A stretch of 64,000 bases of DNA from Oegoconia quadripuncta (Eukaryota; Arthropoda; Insecta; Lepidoptera; Autostichidae): contig OX438752.1 of NCBI GenBank assembly GCA_949316235.1, positions 2,999,001 to 3,063,000 of the forward strand, read 5' to 3'. The position numbers and the translations under genes were made by a program. A model generated the notes under the pieces. It saw only the letters and a program-made list of their open reading frames with translations, was not told where the DNA came from and did not search any database. The first letter of the stretch is position 1; each line of letters starts with the position of its first letter. Below are positions 49,042 through 60,536 of this stretch, in pieces.

Positions 49042-49243
49042 ATATCTTTAGACATACACTCAGCGCCTTCTAGTTCCACTTTAAGCAACTATAGGCTTGT
49101 GTTGTGAATACTAGATGGTTGATATACTACATAAATACATTTTTTTTGTAAATAAATAGTTATTATAAATGAAAATATCCATAACTCGGGTACACATGTC
49201 CGTATTCATCATACAAACATATGCCCCTAGCGGGATTCGAAGC
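49042..49243 (-). mobile_element. SINE-A copy, head lost
   Basis: CAGCGCCTTCTAGTTCCACT to CCCCTAGCGGGATTCGAAGC; ends inside the B-box. Preceded by an A-rich run. Confidence 0.82.
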
Positions 49244-49244
49244 C

Positions 49245-49700
49245 CAAAGATCTCTTGTAAAAGTTGTAAAAGTACTGTAAGCCGTATAAGTATTCCACAG
49301 AAAGTTGATATGTAAAAAGTAACCTTCTTACAGTTAGAAAATTATATATCTTGCAAGCCATCTTAAGATTACATACGTGCATACCATACAATCCTGACAA
49401 GTTTCTCAATAAAAGAAGAAAGCATGCCGTGGCCCCAATAGTTTCCATAAATACATCCTATGCTAGAAGACAATACCCTTAACAATCTGCGCTTCTTTAT
49501 AATTTAATAAATGAAAAAGTAAATATATATCCATTGACATACCATGATTGCAAGAAAACAGTAACTAGCTATCTAAAGACCAAAAACTATGATGAAATAG
49601 AATCTCTTTTGCAATATATTTCCTAAGTATCTTATCTTAGTTACCTCCCTTGATATCTAAATTGTACATGCAGCCGAAAACGAATGTTGCTAACCGATAG
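49245..49700. other. Intergenic sequence without recognised gene
   Basis: Nothing recognised. Confidence 0.4.
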
Positions 49701-49707
49701 ACTTCTC

Positions 49708-49912
49708 ATACACACATTCACAAACACAATACACACACAAACACAATACACACACAAACACAATACACACACAAACAAATACAACACACACACAATACAC
49801 AGATACACCCACACCCACTCACACACACGCACACAACACATACTTCGCATACACACATTCACAAACACAATACACACATACACCCACTCACACACACGCA
49901 CACAACACATAC
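49708..49912. repeat. CA-rich minisatellite
   Basis: Units of the type ACACACAAACACAAT recur; a larger block (CATACACACATTCACAAACA ... CACACAACACATAC) is duplicated at 49709-49850 and 49851-49912. Frames through it are artefacts. Confidence 0.85.
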
Positions 49913-50138
49913 CTCTACCTCTATTTTTATAATTTTATATCTCAAAATAATATTGTTTAATTAAGAATTTAGCTTGTATACCTACTTACCTTCTTGTTTA
50001 AAGCATTTATGTAGTTGTAGAAGAGCGGAGCCTCCTAATACAGGTAAACATTTTTACTTAAAAGGAGACCCCTAATGCTGTTATAGATAATAAGAATAAG
50101 TTACTTAAATAAACATTATTGATTTTTTGATTTTGATT
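49913..50138. other. LINE tail-like sequence
   Basis: GCGGAGCCTCCTAATACAGG and AATAAACATTATTGATTTTTTGATTTTGATTAT resemble a LINE 3' end with a (TTTTGA)n tail. Confidence 0.35.
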
Positions 50139-50276
50139 ATAAATGAAAAACATTCATAACTCAGGTACACATGTCCGTATTCATCACACAAATATATGGC
50201 CCTAGCGGGATTCGAACCCGCAACCTTTTTGGTATAGCGGTCAGAGTTGCCAACCACTACACCAAACAGGTCGTCA
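50139..50276 (-). mobile_element. SINE-A head half
   Basis: CATAACTCAGGTACACATGT to ACTACACCAAACAGGTCGTC with an intact B-box. Confidence 0.85.
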
Positions 50277-50279
50277 AAA

Positions 50280-50825
50280 TATTCAATAGAATTGATAACC
50301 TCCTCCTTTTTGGCAGTCGGTTAATAACAAACAAACATTTTCTATCACTCATTATCGTTAGCGACATGAAAGTATAGTCATTACAGGTAAGATAGCGAGC
50401 AGCAATTCGAACGATTGCACGCATCACTGGCACGCAAGCAAAAAGGTGATGCGCATGCGCAACGCAAATCAACTGCATAGATTAGGGTTCTTTTCGATAG
50501 CGGAATTCGATTCGACAACGGAAAGTTCCCGAGGGAACGAGTTCATTGATATTCTAATTCGATAGCGAATGTCAAATGGACACTAAATATTTCGAATATA
50601 TCGAATTAGCAATGAAGCAATCCGTAGATTAACAAAATTCACAGATATAGCCCAGCGGATTAGTAACTTGAATATGATCGTTGATCTCGGTTAGGGTTAA
50701 CAGACGTCAGGAATTTTGGGGCCTATCAGGATTCCGGCCGGACCTTAAAAATGTTATTACAAAATTAATAACTATCTGATTGACAAACACGCTTTATGTA
50801 CTTCGACCAGCTCCCAAAAATTATA
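50280..50825. other. Intergenic sequence without recognised gene
   Basis: Contains the palindrome-rich GATGCGCATGCGCAACGC (about 50447-50463). No gene. Confidence 0.4.
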
Positions 50826-50827
50826 AG

Positions 50828-51039
50828 ATAAATAAATATCCTTAGACATACACACGGCGCCATCTAGTTCCACAGTAAGCAACTATAGGCTTGTTTTGTG
50901 GATACCAGATGGTTGATATACTACATAAATACATTTGTTTTTTGTAAATAAATAGTTATTATAAATGAAAACATCCATAACTCGGGTACACATGTCCGTA
51001 TTCATCGTACAAACATTATGCCCCTAGCGGGATTCGAAG
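50828..51039 (-). mobile_element. SINE-A copy, head lost
   Basis: GGCGCCATCTAGTTCCACAG to ATGCCCCTAGCGGGATTCGA. Confidence 0.83.
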
Positions 51040-51054
51040 GTTGTATTAGTTATA

Positions 51055-51285
51055 CATGTACCTATACTTTTTATTTATAAAAGAAGGACAACAATGATTG
51101 TGGGTTTCTTGCGCCGCTTCTGTTCCCACAGATGATTTCCTTTTCCGAAGCGGTAGTAGCTTGAACATACTGACTGACAGATAATTGTAATAAGCCCTTT
51201 TGTTATTTCCAGTAGATTTTAATTGACATTCAACGAATAATATCATGTATCTTACTTTGAAATAAATATGACCTAATGCTTGAAG
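51055..51285 (-). repeat. Unclassified repeat, copy 2
   Basis: Inverse of 38235-38440: GTGGGTTTCTTGCGCCGCTT, TTTTCCGAAGCGGTAGTAGC and ATTGACATTCAACGAATAAT. Confidence 0.6.
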
Positions 51286-51341
51286 TTTAAAGTCAGGAGT
51301 TTTTAATTATATATTTATTTCAACACAAGAATACTTTTTTT

Positions 51342-51705
51342 TTTCTACTCTCGGAGTAGACAAAGGGATCTAAGTCCATACAGCCATGCCTTATTTCTCT
51401 TATTTCTTCAGTTTATAAGTCAGTCTCAGTCAAAACAAGTAATTCGTCGTATACTTGGCGTATACAGAGTCTAGTCTCGATCAAGTCATTCTTCAGTAAA
51501 GTGTCAGAATGCTTTACAAAAAATTTTGGCGGATTCTTGTGGGAACCCGAAAGGTCCGTTACGCACTTTAATTTACACTTTCCTTCACTTGTACACCATC
51601 ACAAAATTTTGCTAAACAATATCCTCCCATTATTAAGCTTAAAAAGTCAGAATGCACAAATTATAAGAATTATAATGAAAATTGCAATAATAGCATTTAT
51701 GAAAA
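51342..51705 (+). repeat. Repeat family F, copy 4
   Basis: TCGGAGTAGACAAAGGGATC to TATAATGAAAATTGCAATAA; the terminal GGCGGGATCTCGGCGAG part is lost. Confidence 0.68.
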
Positions 51706-52095
51706 ATGAACAAAGCAGCTATTTACAAAAAATAAAAAAAATTAAAAGAAATACAAAAGCACGGAACTAGACTGGACCACGTTTTCTCCATTACTATAAT
51801 AATAATAAATAAATAATAACAGTAAATAAATAATGTATTTCATAAAAAACAGCTATATCATCATATTATACAGTTCCATACAGAAAAAAAGAACAGTTAA
51901 GCATGAAATCTATTGAATACATCTTTTTACATGTAGGCAAAGTTGGCCTGCTGGCCTCGAAAGTAGATATTAATTATCTGTAGCTTAGAGGTCAGTAGGT
52001 TCTCCCAAAATATAGTGATGTTAGAGAGATGACAGGTGTTTCACATAACTTTCGTACTTCTTCGTTCTTTCTTTCACGATTTCATATTGTTATAT
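51706..52095. other. Intergenic sequence without recognised gene
   Basis: Nothing recognised. Confidence 0.4.
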
Positions 52096-52096
52096 T

Positions 52097-52362
52097 ACGA
52101 CCTGTATCTAGTAATTAAAAATTCTGACTGCTACACCAAAAGGTCGCGGGTTCGAATCCCGCTAGGGGCATATGTTTGTATGATGAAAACAGATGTGTTC
52201 CTAAGTTAGGGATGTTTTTCATTTATTTATGTATTTATTTACAAAAAAAATATGTATTTGTGTAGTTTATCAACCATCTGGTATCCACAATACAAGCCTA
52301 GTTGCTTAGTGTGGAACTAGATGGCGCTGTGTGTTATGTGCAAAGATAATTATTATTTATAT
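52097..52362 (+). mobile_element. SINE-A copy, A-box mutated
   Basis: ACGACCTGTATCTAGTAATT (degenerate A-box), then GGTCGCGGGTTCGAATCCCG to GTGTGGAACTAGATGGCGCT. Confidence 0.85.
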
Positions 52363-52411
52363 ACTGGATGACATTTTTTACCGTAATGAAATTATTAGGT
52401 AAGTGAAATAG

Positions 52412-52735
52412 AAGATGGCTTTTTGGCGGGAACTCGGCGAGTGAAGTAGCATTTTTCTTTATAAGTCTTAAAATTTGTACATTCTAGCTTTTGAAGCTTA
52501 ATAATGGCAGAATATTGTGCAGCAAACGTTAGTGTTGGTGTACAGGTGAAGGGAAGTGTAAATTAAAGTGCGTAACGGAGCTTTCGGGTTCCCACAAGAA
52601 GCCGCCAAAATCTTTTGTAAAGCATTCTGCCACTTTACTGAAGAATGACTTGACCGTGACTAGACTCTGTATACGACGAATTACTTGTTTTGATTGAGAC
52701 TGACCTATAAACTGAAGAAATAAGATAAATAAAAA
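52412..52735 (-). repeat. Repeat family F, copy 5
   Basis: GGCTTTTTGGCGGGAACTCG to TAGACTCTGTATACGACGAA and TTACTTGTTTTGATTGAGAC. Confidence 0.7.
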
Positions 52736-52739
52736 TTTT

Positions 52740-53225
52740 CACTCGAAACTGGCAGTAATGTCCCTCGACAATGAGGTTGACTGGTTGCCATCCTCAAAAA
52801 TAAGAAGAAGAAGAAGAAATAGAAGATATTGGCATAGGTAGATTTTTTTTTTTTTTTTTTTTCAAAAAGACCGCTGAGGTCTGAAATTGATATGCGACTG
52901 GCGTGATTTCTGGGTCCTATCATTCGAAATTTATTTGGAATTCATATTTTCTCCAAGTTTTCTTTATTTAATTTAATGATGTACCTAATTATGTGTAATA
53001 AATAAGCTACAAACGCGACCGTTAAATGACAAAATTAACGCTTTAATCCATAATATATCCAATATGAATGATAAGTCCGCCGTTGTACTCAATTTATGTA
53101 CAATAAAGCGTTTACAAACAAACAAACAAACAAACAATGAATTTGAAAAAAAATTAAACTACCTCGGCCAATACCTTCTATTTCATTTACCTAATATGCC
53201 CCATTTTTTTTCCTTACAGTAAAAA
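52740..53225. other. Intergenic sequence with a LINE tail
   Basis: AGAAGAAGAAGAAG (52803-52816), poly-T at 52842-52862, and a LINE tail at 53070-53135 (GTACAATAAAGCGTTTACAA then ACAAACAAACAAAC). Confidence 0.45.
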
Positions 53226-53237
53226 AATTCATCCAGT

Positions 53238-53340
53238 ATAGAATAGAATAGAATAGAATATCTTTATTTGCTTTAAGTGTGGTTACATTGCATTGGTGGT
53301 AATATTGGTAGTAAGTTTCTCACACTTAGTCTTTTCAGGC
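53238..53340 (-). repeat. LINE tail with (TAGAA)n
   Basis: GTATAGAATAGAATAGAATA then GAATATCTTTATTTGCTTTA: complement of an (ATTCT)n-ended 3' tail. Confidence 0.5.
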
Positions 53341-53765
53341 ATGCAAATATGTCGCTGAATATAATTCAACACAAATTTTAATACTTTTACAATTACTTAA
53401 TTAATAGTAAACTTTTCAGCAATTTATAACATGTTGTCCAATATTAATGTCAAATTATTTCATAATATAAATTATAATTATTACACATCCAATGTTAAAA
53501 TAAATCAATGAATTTTTAATAAGTCAATTATATGTATGTCAAAGTAGGTGAAATGAAATGTAATCCCAGTATATATTATGTCAACTTCCATTCACTTTCA
53601 TTTCCATTCCAATGTACACTTAGATCAGCCATATTTAACCGCATGCCAAATTTTATCGACAGGACTAAATCATATAATTCACTTAATAATCTTATCATAT
53701 TCAGCTAATAAGTGTTATATGTCATCGGCAAGTGTGTAATTCTATACAATACTAAGTTCATCTAG
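53341..53765. other. Intergenic sequence without recognised gene
   Basis: AT-rich; nothing recognised. Confidence 0.4.
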
Positions 53766-53767
53766 GC

Positions 53768-53926
53768 ATTGGTGTCGATTTGAATCTACACCAACTAAAC
53801 TAAACTAAAACCAGTTATAGAGTAGTACTGTCTCTTTCTCCCTGGAACAGTACGATACGACGGCAGCACTCCAAAACTGGTTTTAGTTTAGTTTAGTTGG
53901 TGTACATCCGAATCGACGCCAATGTG
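53768..53926. mobile_element. Palindromic MITE, copy 2
   Basis: ATTGGTGTCGATTTGAATCT and ACACCAACTAAACTAAACTA at left; GTTGGTGTACATCCGAATCG then ACGCCAAT at right. The core GGAACAGTACGATACGAC is shared with copy 1 at 2431. Confidence 0.75.
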
Positions 53927-53929
53927 TAA

Positions 53930-54438
53930 AATATTTTATCTATCGTTATTCTAAATTTTCAAACGTCTTTCAAAATATTTATTAAACTCGGGGATAGCTT
54001 CTTAGCCATGTTTGATGAAAATCACTTGTTTTCTCGGCGTTTACTATGTACTTAAATTTTTAAAGTCAGGACTGTGCAGTTTTACATGTGGCAACCCTAG
54101 TCGCGGTCGCACTACGTCTTATCTTTAATCGAATTAGATAAAAAAATCCCGGTGCAGAGGCCTAGTGCCTATCACGAATTGTTTTAATAACAATGACGTT
54201 CTCACAAAAACTCGCTAGCGTCTTAGTTAATGGAGCTAATGCTTCCGTTCGTTGTTTAATTTGATACATAATTATTTGTTTACTTCCTGTGGCTTTTGAG
54301 CAATATCCACTGAGTGTGAAAAAGGTACTGTATACTAATAAAAACCTAATTAAGAAACAAATATACCAGGCCAGCTAAAAAGATGGAGACGCCCGTGTGA
54401 ATTAGAGGCTTGTATTGCAACATACATTGTCGCGATTG
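53930..54438. other. Intergenic sequence without recognised gene
   Basis: Nothing recognised with confidence. Confidence 0.4.
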
Positions 54439-54442
54439 TATA

Positions 54443-54598
54443 GAGCGTCGGTGGCTCAGCGGTTAAGACACGGTCTCCCATTGTGGGAGGTCCGAGTTCG
54501 ATTCCCAGTCAAGCGATGCACCAATGAGTTGTTAAATTTAATTTAATTACTTTTGTACATTTATCTGACTGCTCTTAAACGGTGAAGGAAAACATCGT
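54443..54598 (+). mobile_element. SINE-D copy (left member of an inverted pair)
   Basis: GAGCGTCGGTGGCTCAGCGG, CGGTCTCCCATTGTGGGAGG and CCGAGTTCGATTCCCAG, then TTAAACGGTGAAGGAAAACA. Confidence 0.8.
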
Positions 54599-54703
54599 AA
54601 GTAATTAAATTTCAAAACTCACTAGTACAGCCTGGGTATCGAACCCGGACCTCCTAAATTGGGAGACCGAGTCTCAACCGCTGAGCCACCGACGCTCTCA
54701 CAA
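54599..54703 (-). mobile_element. SINE-D copy (right member of an inverted pair)
   Basis: GGGTATCGAACCCGGACCTC, TTGGGAGACCGAGTCTCAAC and CGCTGAGCCACCGACGCTCT. With the preceding entry it forms a large palindrome. Confidence 0.8.
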
Positions 54704-54704
54704 T

Positions 54705-55104
54705 TTGGATGCCACGAGGGAATAAAGGAGTCCCACACACAGACATAGATAAACACGTGCAGTTATTTCGTCAATTGAATTATTGAGAAGACATTTTAAG
54801 AATAATATATTTCCTTAAGCTTGGCAATCAGTATAATTGGTATAATTAATAATTCAAATCTCAAAAGCAGGCTGCTTGACAGTTACGACTCTATCACTTA
54901 ACGTTCTCCACACATCGGTGGATCATGGGAAGTAGCAGTTAGGTAACCTTAACCTCCATTTAACTCATCAGTACACTTTCTCACGGCCACAGCAATATTA
55001 AGATTTTTTGCTCAGATTAGCAATGAGTGCAAGCGTTGGTACTTAAGTTGATAGTCAGTCATGACAAATATCCATTGGCAATATGATTTAAGTATCCACA
55101 CTAA
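54705..55104. other. Intergenic sequence without recognised gene
   Basis: Nothing recognised. Confidence 0.4.
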
Positions 55105-55106
55105 TA

Positions 55107-55247
55107 TTAGGTCTTTACCTATGAAATTGGCGTTTTGTATGAAGAATTTTATTAATACTGTTTTCTCCATACAAATATTTTTGAAATTTTTTTAGGAACG
55201 GCAAATCCAAATTTAGCTAAACTTTGTGTGTATTATCGGATAACATT
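55107..55247. mobile_element. Mariner-type MITE, one end
   Basis: TTAGGTCTTTACCTATGAAA preceded by TA, to GTGTGTATTATCGGATAACA; breaks off after 140 bp. Confidence 0.65.
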
Positions 55248-55479
55248 GGGATAAATGTTTAATGGATCGTATCGAACGCAATTTTTTTTACGTGATACGT
55301 CTGCAGAACTTAATAACTATCTCAAGTTGTCTCAGTAACTCAGTCAGCCTATATATTATGTATTTTAGTATATAGGCTTTTATATTATGTATTTATTGTG
55401 TGTAATATCTATATACTTTTTGGTCTTATAAAATTATTCCGCTAAATGATAAACGAGTCCTATAATCAAACCATAAATC

Positions 55480-55812
55480 TTCCGCCTCCGTGGCTCAATG
55501 TAAACAACATTGGGTTTACGATTAGGAGGTCGCGGGTTCGATCCCCAGCGGGGTACATGTTTAAGTACTCGGTTTGGTTGGTGGTAGGGCATTTCAAATG
55601 TCCGCCTGGTTAGCTACCACCATCTTATCTAAGTCTGCCGCCAAGCAACAATGTTAATAGCATTGTTGTATTCCGGTTGTCAGAGATAAGATAGGCCAGT
55701 CCCCCAAATCTGCTGGGGTTTCCGGGTCAGTACGCTTCCACCTTCGACCTCATCTTCACTTAACATCAGGTGTGATTGAGGTCAAGTACAAACCCTTCGT
55801 GCATAAAAAAAA
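55480..55812 (+). mobile_element. SINE-C full-length copy
   Basis: CCGCCTCCGTGGCTCAATGT, GGTCGCGGGTTCGATCCCCA to CCTTCGTGCATAAAAAAAAA. Among the best preserved members. Confidence 0.9.
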
Positions 55813-55904
55813 AATCTTAATCTTTTGCCAATTGTGTTCCTTTAACAGTGATGTTTTGTTAATGTATTGTTCTATATTTTAAGTATCGCTCTTTGTCTGC
55901 AATA

Positions 55905-56036
55905 AAAAAACTTAAATTGGTTTTTCCTTCCGAGGATTTGCTGGAATCGCCTTTTGTGTATTGTAATTTCTGTCCTACCTTTGTTCAATGTATGTTTGTA
56001 TACTTATGTGCAATAAAGTGTTAAAGTAAGTAAAGT
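55905..56036 (+). repeat. LINE 3' tail with conserved module
   Basis: GGATTTGCTGGAATCGCCTT and GTGCAATAAAGTGTTAAAGT AAGTAAAG. Confidence 0.55.
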
Positions 56037-56039
56037 TCT

Positions 56040-56214
56040 TCTGAAAACCTCCGACTGTACGTTCCTCCGAACTTGACGAAGTTTTACGGTCAATCCTTTA
56101 GATTGCAAGCTATTCGACTATGGAACTCGCTAGCTGTTTCTATTAGACGTGCTCAGTCACTGAACGTATTCAAGGCACAAGTGAAGGAGTTGTATCTAGC
56201 CCTCTAGCATTAGA
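56040..56214 (+). pseudogene. LINE C-terminal ORF end
   Basis: Reads SENLRLYVPPNLTKFYGQSF then RLQAIRLWNSLAVSIRRAQS and LNVFKAQVKELYLAL with a TAG stop at about 56204-56206. The L-W-N-S-L...F-K-x-x-x-K pattern is the usual C-terminus of Jockey-type LINEs. Its last 67 bp seed the adjoining array. Confidence 0.7.
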
Positions 56215-56677
56215 CGTGCTCAGTCACTGAACGTATTCAAGGCACAAGTGAAGGAGTTGTATCTAGCCCTCTAGCATTAGACGTGCTCAGTCACTGAACG
56301 TATTCAAGGCACAAGTGAAGGAGTTGTATCTAGCCCTCTAGCATTAGACGTGCTCAGTCACTGAACGTATTCAAGGCACAAGTGAAGGAGTTGTATCTAG
56401 CCCTCTAGCATTAGACGTGCTCAGTCACTGAACGTATTCAAGGCACAAGTGAAGGAGTTGTATCTAGCCCTCTAGCATTAGACGTGCTCAGTCACTGAAC
56501 GTATTCAAGGCACAAGTGAAGGAGTTGTATCTAGCCCTCTAGCATTAGACGTGCTCAGTCACTGAACGTATTCAAGGCACAAGTGAAGGAGTTGTATCTA
56601 GCCCTCTAGCATTAGACGTGCTCAGTCACTGAACATATTCAAGGCACAAGTGAAGGAGTTGTATCTAGCCCTCTAGC
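56142..56677. repeat. Tandem array, eight 67-bp units derived from a LINE C-terminus
   Basis: ATTAGACGTGCTCAGTCACT starts at 56142, 56209, 56276, 56343, 56410, 56477, 56544 and 56611, an exact 67-bp period. Units are identical except one G-to-A (GAACATATTC) in the last. Each unit contains the terminal codons and TAG stop of the LINE ORF. 67 is not a multiple of 3, and the stop closes the frame in unit 1. Confidence 0.97.
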
Positions 56678-56837
56678 TGCTCCATCTATCCTCTTTTCGT
56701 TTCATACTCGCATTAATTACTGTGTGTTTAGTTACGTACTATTATATTTAATTAGTATAAATTCAAATATGGGTATATTATATTATATGTATTATTTTTT
56801 TTATATACAATTATGTATGTATGTTTGTATGTATTCG

Positions 56838-57065
56838 ATTAACCGATTGGTGTAGTGGATAGTGACCCTATCAGCGAAACCAACGGTTGCGGGTTCGAAT
56901 CCCGCGACGGGTAAATGTTTGTGTGATGAATATGAACATTTACTCCCGAGTCTTGGATGTTTATATAAATATTTATGTATGTTTATCCGTTATCTAGTAT
57001 CCATAGCACAAGCTTTGCTTAGTTTGGGACTAGATGATTGGTGTAAGTGTCCGAAATATTTATTT
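56838..57065 (+). mobile_element. SINE-B full-length copy
   Basis: AACCGATTGGTGTAGTGGAT to GGGACTAGATGATTGGTGTA; almost identical to 16762-16962. Confidence 0.88.
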
Positions 57066-57290
57066 TATTTTAACGTATGTATTTATTTAGGTGATTTATT
57101 TATTTTATTAAAATTAGTTTACCGTGCACGCTACCTACATGTCATGTGCATAACGCTTCTTAACCCAAAGGTTGCGTGGAAGAGATCGCTTTTAGTGATA
57201 AGGCCGCCAAATTGTACTATCCCCTTTTTCTTATTTTTTTGTATGCTTCTTATTGTTGTACAATAAAGAATATTTTGTTTGTTTGTTTGT
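57066..57290 (+). repeat. LINE 3' tail with conserved hairpin
   Basis: TACCGTGCACGCTACCTACA, GGAAGAGATCGCTTTTAGTG, ATAAGGCCGCCAAATTGTAC and GTACAATAAAGAATATTTTG. Confidence 0.65.
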
Positions 57291-57690
57291 AAAGTAAAGT
57301 TGAGTATAATAAAACAAGTATAATAAGTACCTAATATAGAACCTTGGTCAGAATAGGGAAAAGCTGTGGAAACTAATGCATTGTCATAAATCTAGACGAC
57401 CTTGGTACGTTAGTTTCCGTGACCGCACCCAAATCATTAGTGTAGTTACATTATTTGTCTTTGTAGCTTAGATAATGTGAACACCGGAACTCGGGTAGAT
57501 ACCTACATATCCAGTAGCCACTGATTTAATTCTGAGGATTCATTTTGTATAGCAACCGGTAGCAAGACGATGGCAAAACCGTCGCGTTCCCAAATCATGG
57601 ACATAGCATAGGGCTGCTTCAGTCGGTCTGCTATTCATATTACGGGCATTTTTATTTAATTTTCTTAGGGATAACAACAGCTTAAAAAAA
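57291..57690. other. Intergenic sequence without recognised gene
   Basis: Nothing recognised. Confidence 0.4.
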
Positions 57691-57693
57691 TAT

Positions 57694-58010
57694 TTAACCG
57701 CCTCCGTGGCTCTATGTAAATAACATTGGGTTTACGATTCAGGGGTTGCGGGTTCGATCCCCAGCGGGGTACATGTTTGGTTGGTGGTAGGGCATTTTAA
57801 ATGTCCGCCTGGCTAGCTACCACCATCTTGTTATACACACATAACAGCAATGTTAATAGCATTGTTGTGTTCCGGTTGTCAGAGATAAGATAGCCAGTCC
57901 CCCAAATGTGTTGGGGTTTCCGGGTCAGTAAGCTACCACCTTCGACCTATCTTCACTTAACATCAGGTGTGATTGAGGTCAAGTACGAACCCGTCGTGCA
58001 TAAAAAAAAA
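57694..58010 (+). mobile_element. SINE-C copy
   Basis: CCGCCTCCGTGGCTCTATGT, GGTTGCGGGTTCGATCCCCA to CGTCGTGCATAAAAAAAAAA; a short part after the B-box is deleted. Confidence 0.88.
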
Positions 58011-58099
58011 ATTCACTCCTCTCGCGGTCGCACACCGTTATAAAGGTAAAGTGAAGAATTATACGGAGAATCGTATACGTATTGCGTAAAATTTAAAGG

Positions 58100-58700
58100 G
58101 ACCCCATTGTCAGTCGCCTCTCAGGGTCACAAGAATCTAAGTTTTCTTTCAAGAAGCGAATTAAAGCACATCTGCTAGAAATACAAAAGAAGAATATTCC
58201 GAAAGCATTTGCAACATTTCGAATAGCTTAGCGGTGGCTGCTCACAGACAAATTGACTCGTTCGCGTTGTAGGCATTTAGTTAATTATGTTAAGTCCACT
58301 TTTTATTTTAAACGAGTATCATTATGATCCATACAATTACTATACACCACCGTACAACATGATCTTTATAGAATACACACTTATGGTTGTTATTGAAAAT
58401 TTTTGCACTAGTACCCTACCCTCGCTTTCTCTCGCAGGGCACTAGCTGAAAATCAGTGTCTTACCGCTATAGGTGAGGATCCACACTGAGCGATGGCCCG
58501 TTTGTGGTACAGATACACATACAACTCTATTATAAGTTGTAACAGTTGTATTTAATTTTAGTTTTTATTTTTATTACTGTGAAATAAGGCTACATTGTGT
58601 AAGAATAACACCAAGCAGAATTATTGTTAAGTCGAATATTTTTGTATGTGTTTCTGTAATATGCAAATAAACGCTTTATCTATCTATCTATCTAAGAAAG
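58100..58700 (+). pseudogene. LINE C-terminal remnant with 3' UTR
   Basis: Near 58140 a frame reads FKKRIKAHLLEIQKKNIPKA then FATFRIA and a stop. The long 3' UTR (GCACTAGCTGAAAATCAGTG, GAGGATCCACACTGAGCGAT, AATGCAAATAAACGC-like end) finishes in TATCTATCTATCTATCTA. Confidence 0.6.
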
Positions 58701-58944
58701 TTGTCGTCAAGGTTTAGAGTAAAACCCACCGGTTAATTCCTGATTAGAATATTAACCTCTCTGTTAAACATACCTACACATATATACATAATGTCATGAC
58801 CTTTATCTTCAAGTACCTTATATCATAGTAATATCCCAAACATTTGCGTTTGGGTGTGCCAAAGATTTAATGCAAAAAACAATTCTCGTTTGAATGAAGT
58901 TTTCGAAATCTAAGTCGAAATATGGGCCATACTCCACCCCGCTG

Positions 58945-60280
58945 GCCAAATGCGGATTGGGGGATTACTAATTTTTGGGCAAAAAACGTTTGCCAAAGTA
59001 TCACATGCCAAAGTATGTTTCCCAAATTTTAATTTGGTAAAAAAACTTTCGCAATTTTACCGTTAGCAATACCTACTATTTTCGGCAATTTTTTTTTTTT
59101 AATATTTTGGACACTTACACCAATCATCTAGTCCCAAACTAGACAAAGCTTGTACTATGGATACTAGATAACAGATAAACATACATAAACATTTATATAA
59201 ATATCCATGACTCGGGAATAAATGTTCGTATTCATCACACAAACATTTATCCCCTCGTGGGATTCGAACCCACAACCGTTGGTTTCGCTGACAGGGTCAC
59301 TATCCACTACACCAACCGGTCGTTTATTTGTCAACCAACCACATTTATTGTTTAACAAATAATTACATGGCAATGTTTCATTTTACCAAGTATTATGTAG
59401 TCAAATATGGTTTGGAATAACATGCACTTCCCAAAATACTGCATTAAGATGCAATTTTGAAAATATACTGCTGCATGGATGTGTGTTTCACCTTGGACAA
59501 ATAATTTATAGGTAAGAACTTTTATAGTAATTATATTGTAATTATACAAATCAATTCCGGTTGGCGTCACAGTTCCAACCTAACCTAACTCACTTTTCTA
59601 GCAGTCCTAATCTAGGGTAGGTACAGTCCAATCGTCCTAAAAGTATCACATGGGCTAAAGTGCCGCGGCATCCACATCTATTAGAAACTATTCGCATTAC
59701 AACAACCACGAAACTACACTGGCTACTCACAGAGCAAAGTGTTTACACGTATAGGAGTATAGATACCATCCATTAACATGCGCTACTGAGATGTGTAGCA
59801 AAATTTTCGTCCACATTGTTAATAGACGTCGTAGTATAGTGGACAATAGCATCAGTCATTAAAACAAAGTTGTGCAAGCTCAAACCTCAGTAGATGCTGC
59901 AGCAGAGCTGACGAAATTTTCTTACTCATTCATATGTGACATATTATTATTGATTTGGTTTGAGTGTTGATATTGTATGAATACTTTCTAATAGATGTGC
60001 TAGAGTGCTTCGGTCCATACGGTCCATATAATACTTTTAGGGAGATTCGACTGTACGTAACCTATATGAAATTAATTTGAACGAACTTATATTTGCTTAA
60101 TATATATTTGACTTAATAAAACTTGAGCAAGTAAAAAGTTGCCAAATTAATATTTGACCAAGTGATTAAAATGCGAAATATAAATTTGCTAAAGATTCTT
60201 TTGGGAAATAAAACTAGTGCGATAAGTTTTTTGGTAAGTAAATTTTGGCCAAAAATATTTTGGCAAACGGAAGGATACCG
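58945..60280 (-). mobile_element. Element built of degenerate ~16-bp units, copy 2, split by SINE-B
   Basis: GGATTACTAATTTTTGGGCA and GCCAAAGTATCACATGCCAA at one end; AGTTGCCAAATTAATATTTG and TTTTGGCAAACGGAAGGATA at the other: inverse of 14970-15795. A SINE-B sits at 59097-59325, and further unmatched DNA (about 59620-60040) is present. Confidence 0.6.
59097..59325 (-). mobile_element. SINE-B full-length copy
   Basis: ATTTTGGACACTTACACCAA to CACTACACCAACCGGTCGT, with GGGATTCGAACCCACAACCG. Confidence 0.88.
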
Positions 60281-60281
60281 G

Positions 60282-60482
60282 ATTGGGGACTTCACATGCC
60301 TTAGAATTATTTATCAAGCATGCAGGTTTCCTCACGATGTTTTCATTCACCGTTTAAAACCAATCGAATAAATGCACATAAGTAATTAAATTTAAAAAGT
60401 CATTGGTACATATGGCCTACCTGGGATTTAACCCGAACCTCCTAAGATTGGAGACCGCTTCTTAACCCCTGAGCCATCGAGT
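60282..60482 (-). mobile_element. SINE-D copy
   Basis: GGGGACTTCACATGCCTTAG, GCATGCAGGTTTCCTCACGA and CTTCTTAACCCCTGAGCCAT. Its outer end abuts the preceding element. Confidence 0.72.
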
Positions 60483-60536
60483 AAAGTTAATGTTTACCTA
60501 GGTACTATTACTAAGATTGAAGGCCGACCTAATCAT

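Noticed and set aside
49641..49932. Cys/Val and Thr/His-rich frames on both strands
   Set aside because: Produced by the CA-rich minisatellite.
56142..56677. Possible repetitive-domain protein from the 67-bp array
   Set aside because: 67 is not divisible by 3 and every unit contains a stop in the source frame.
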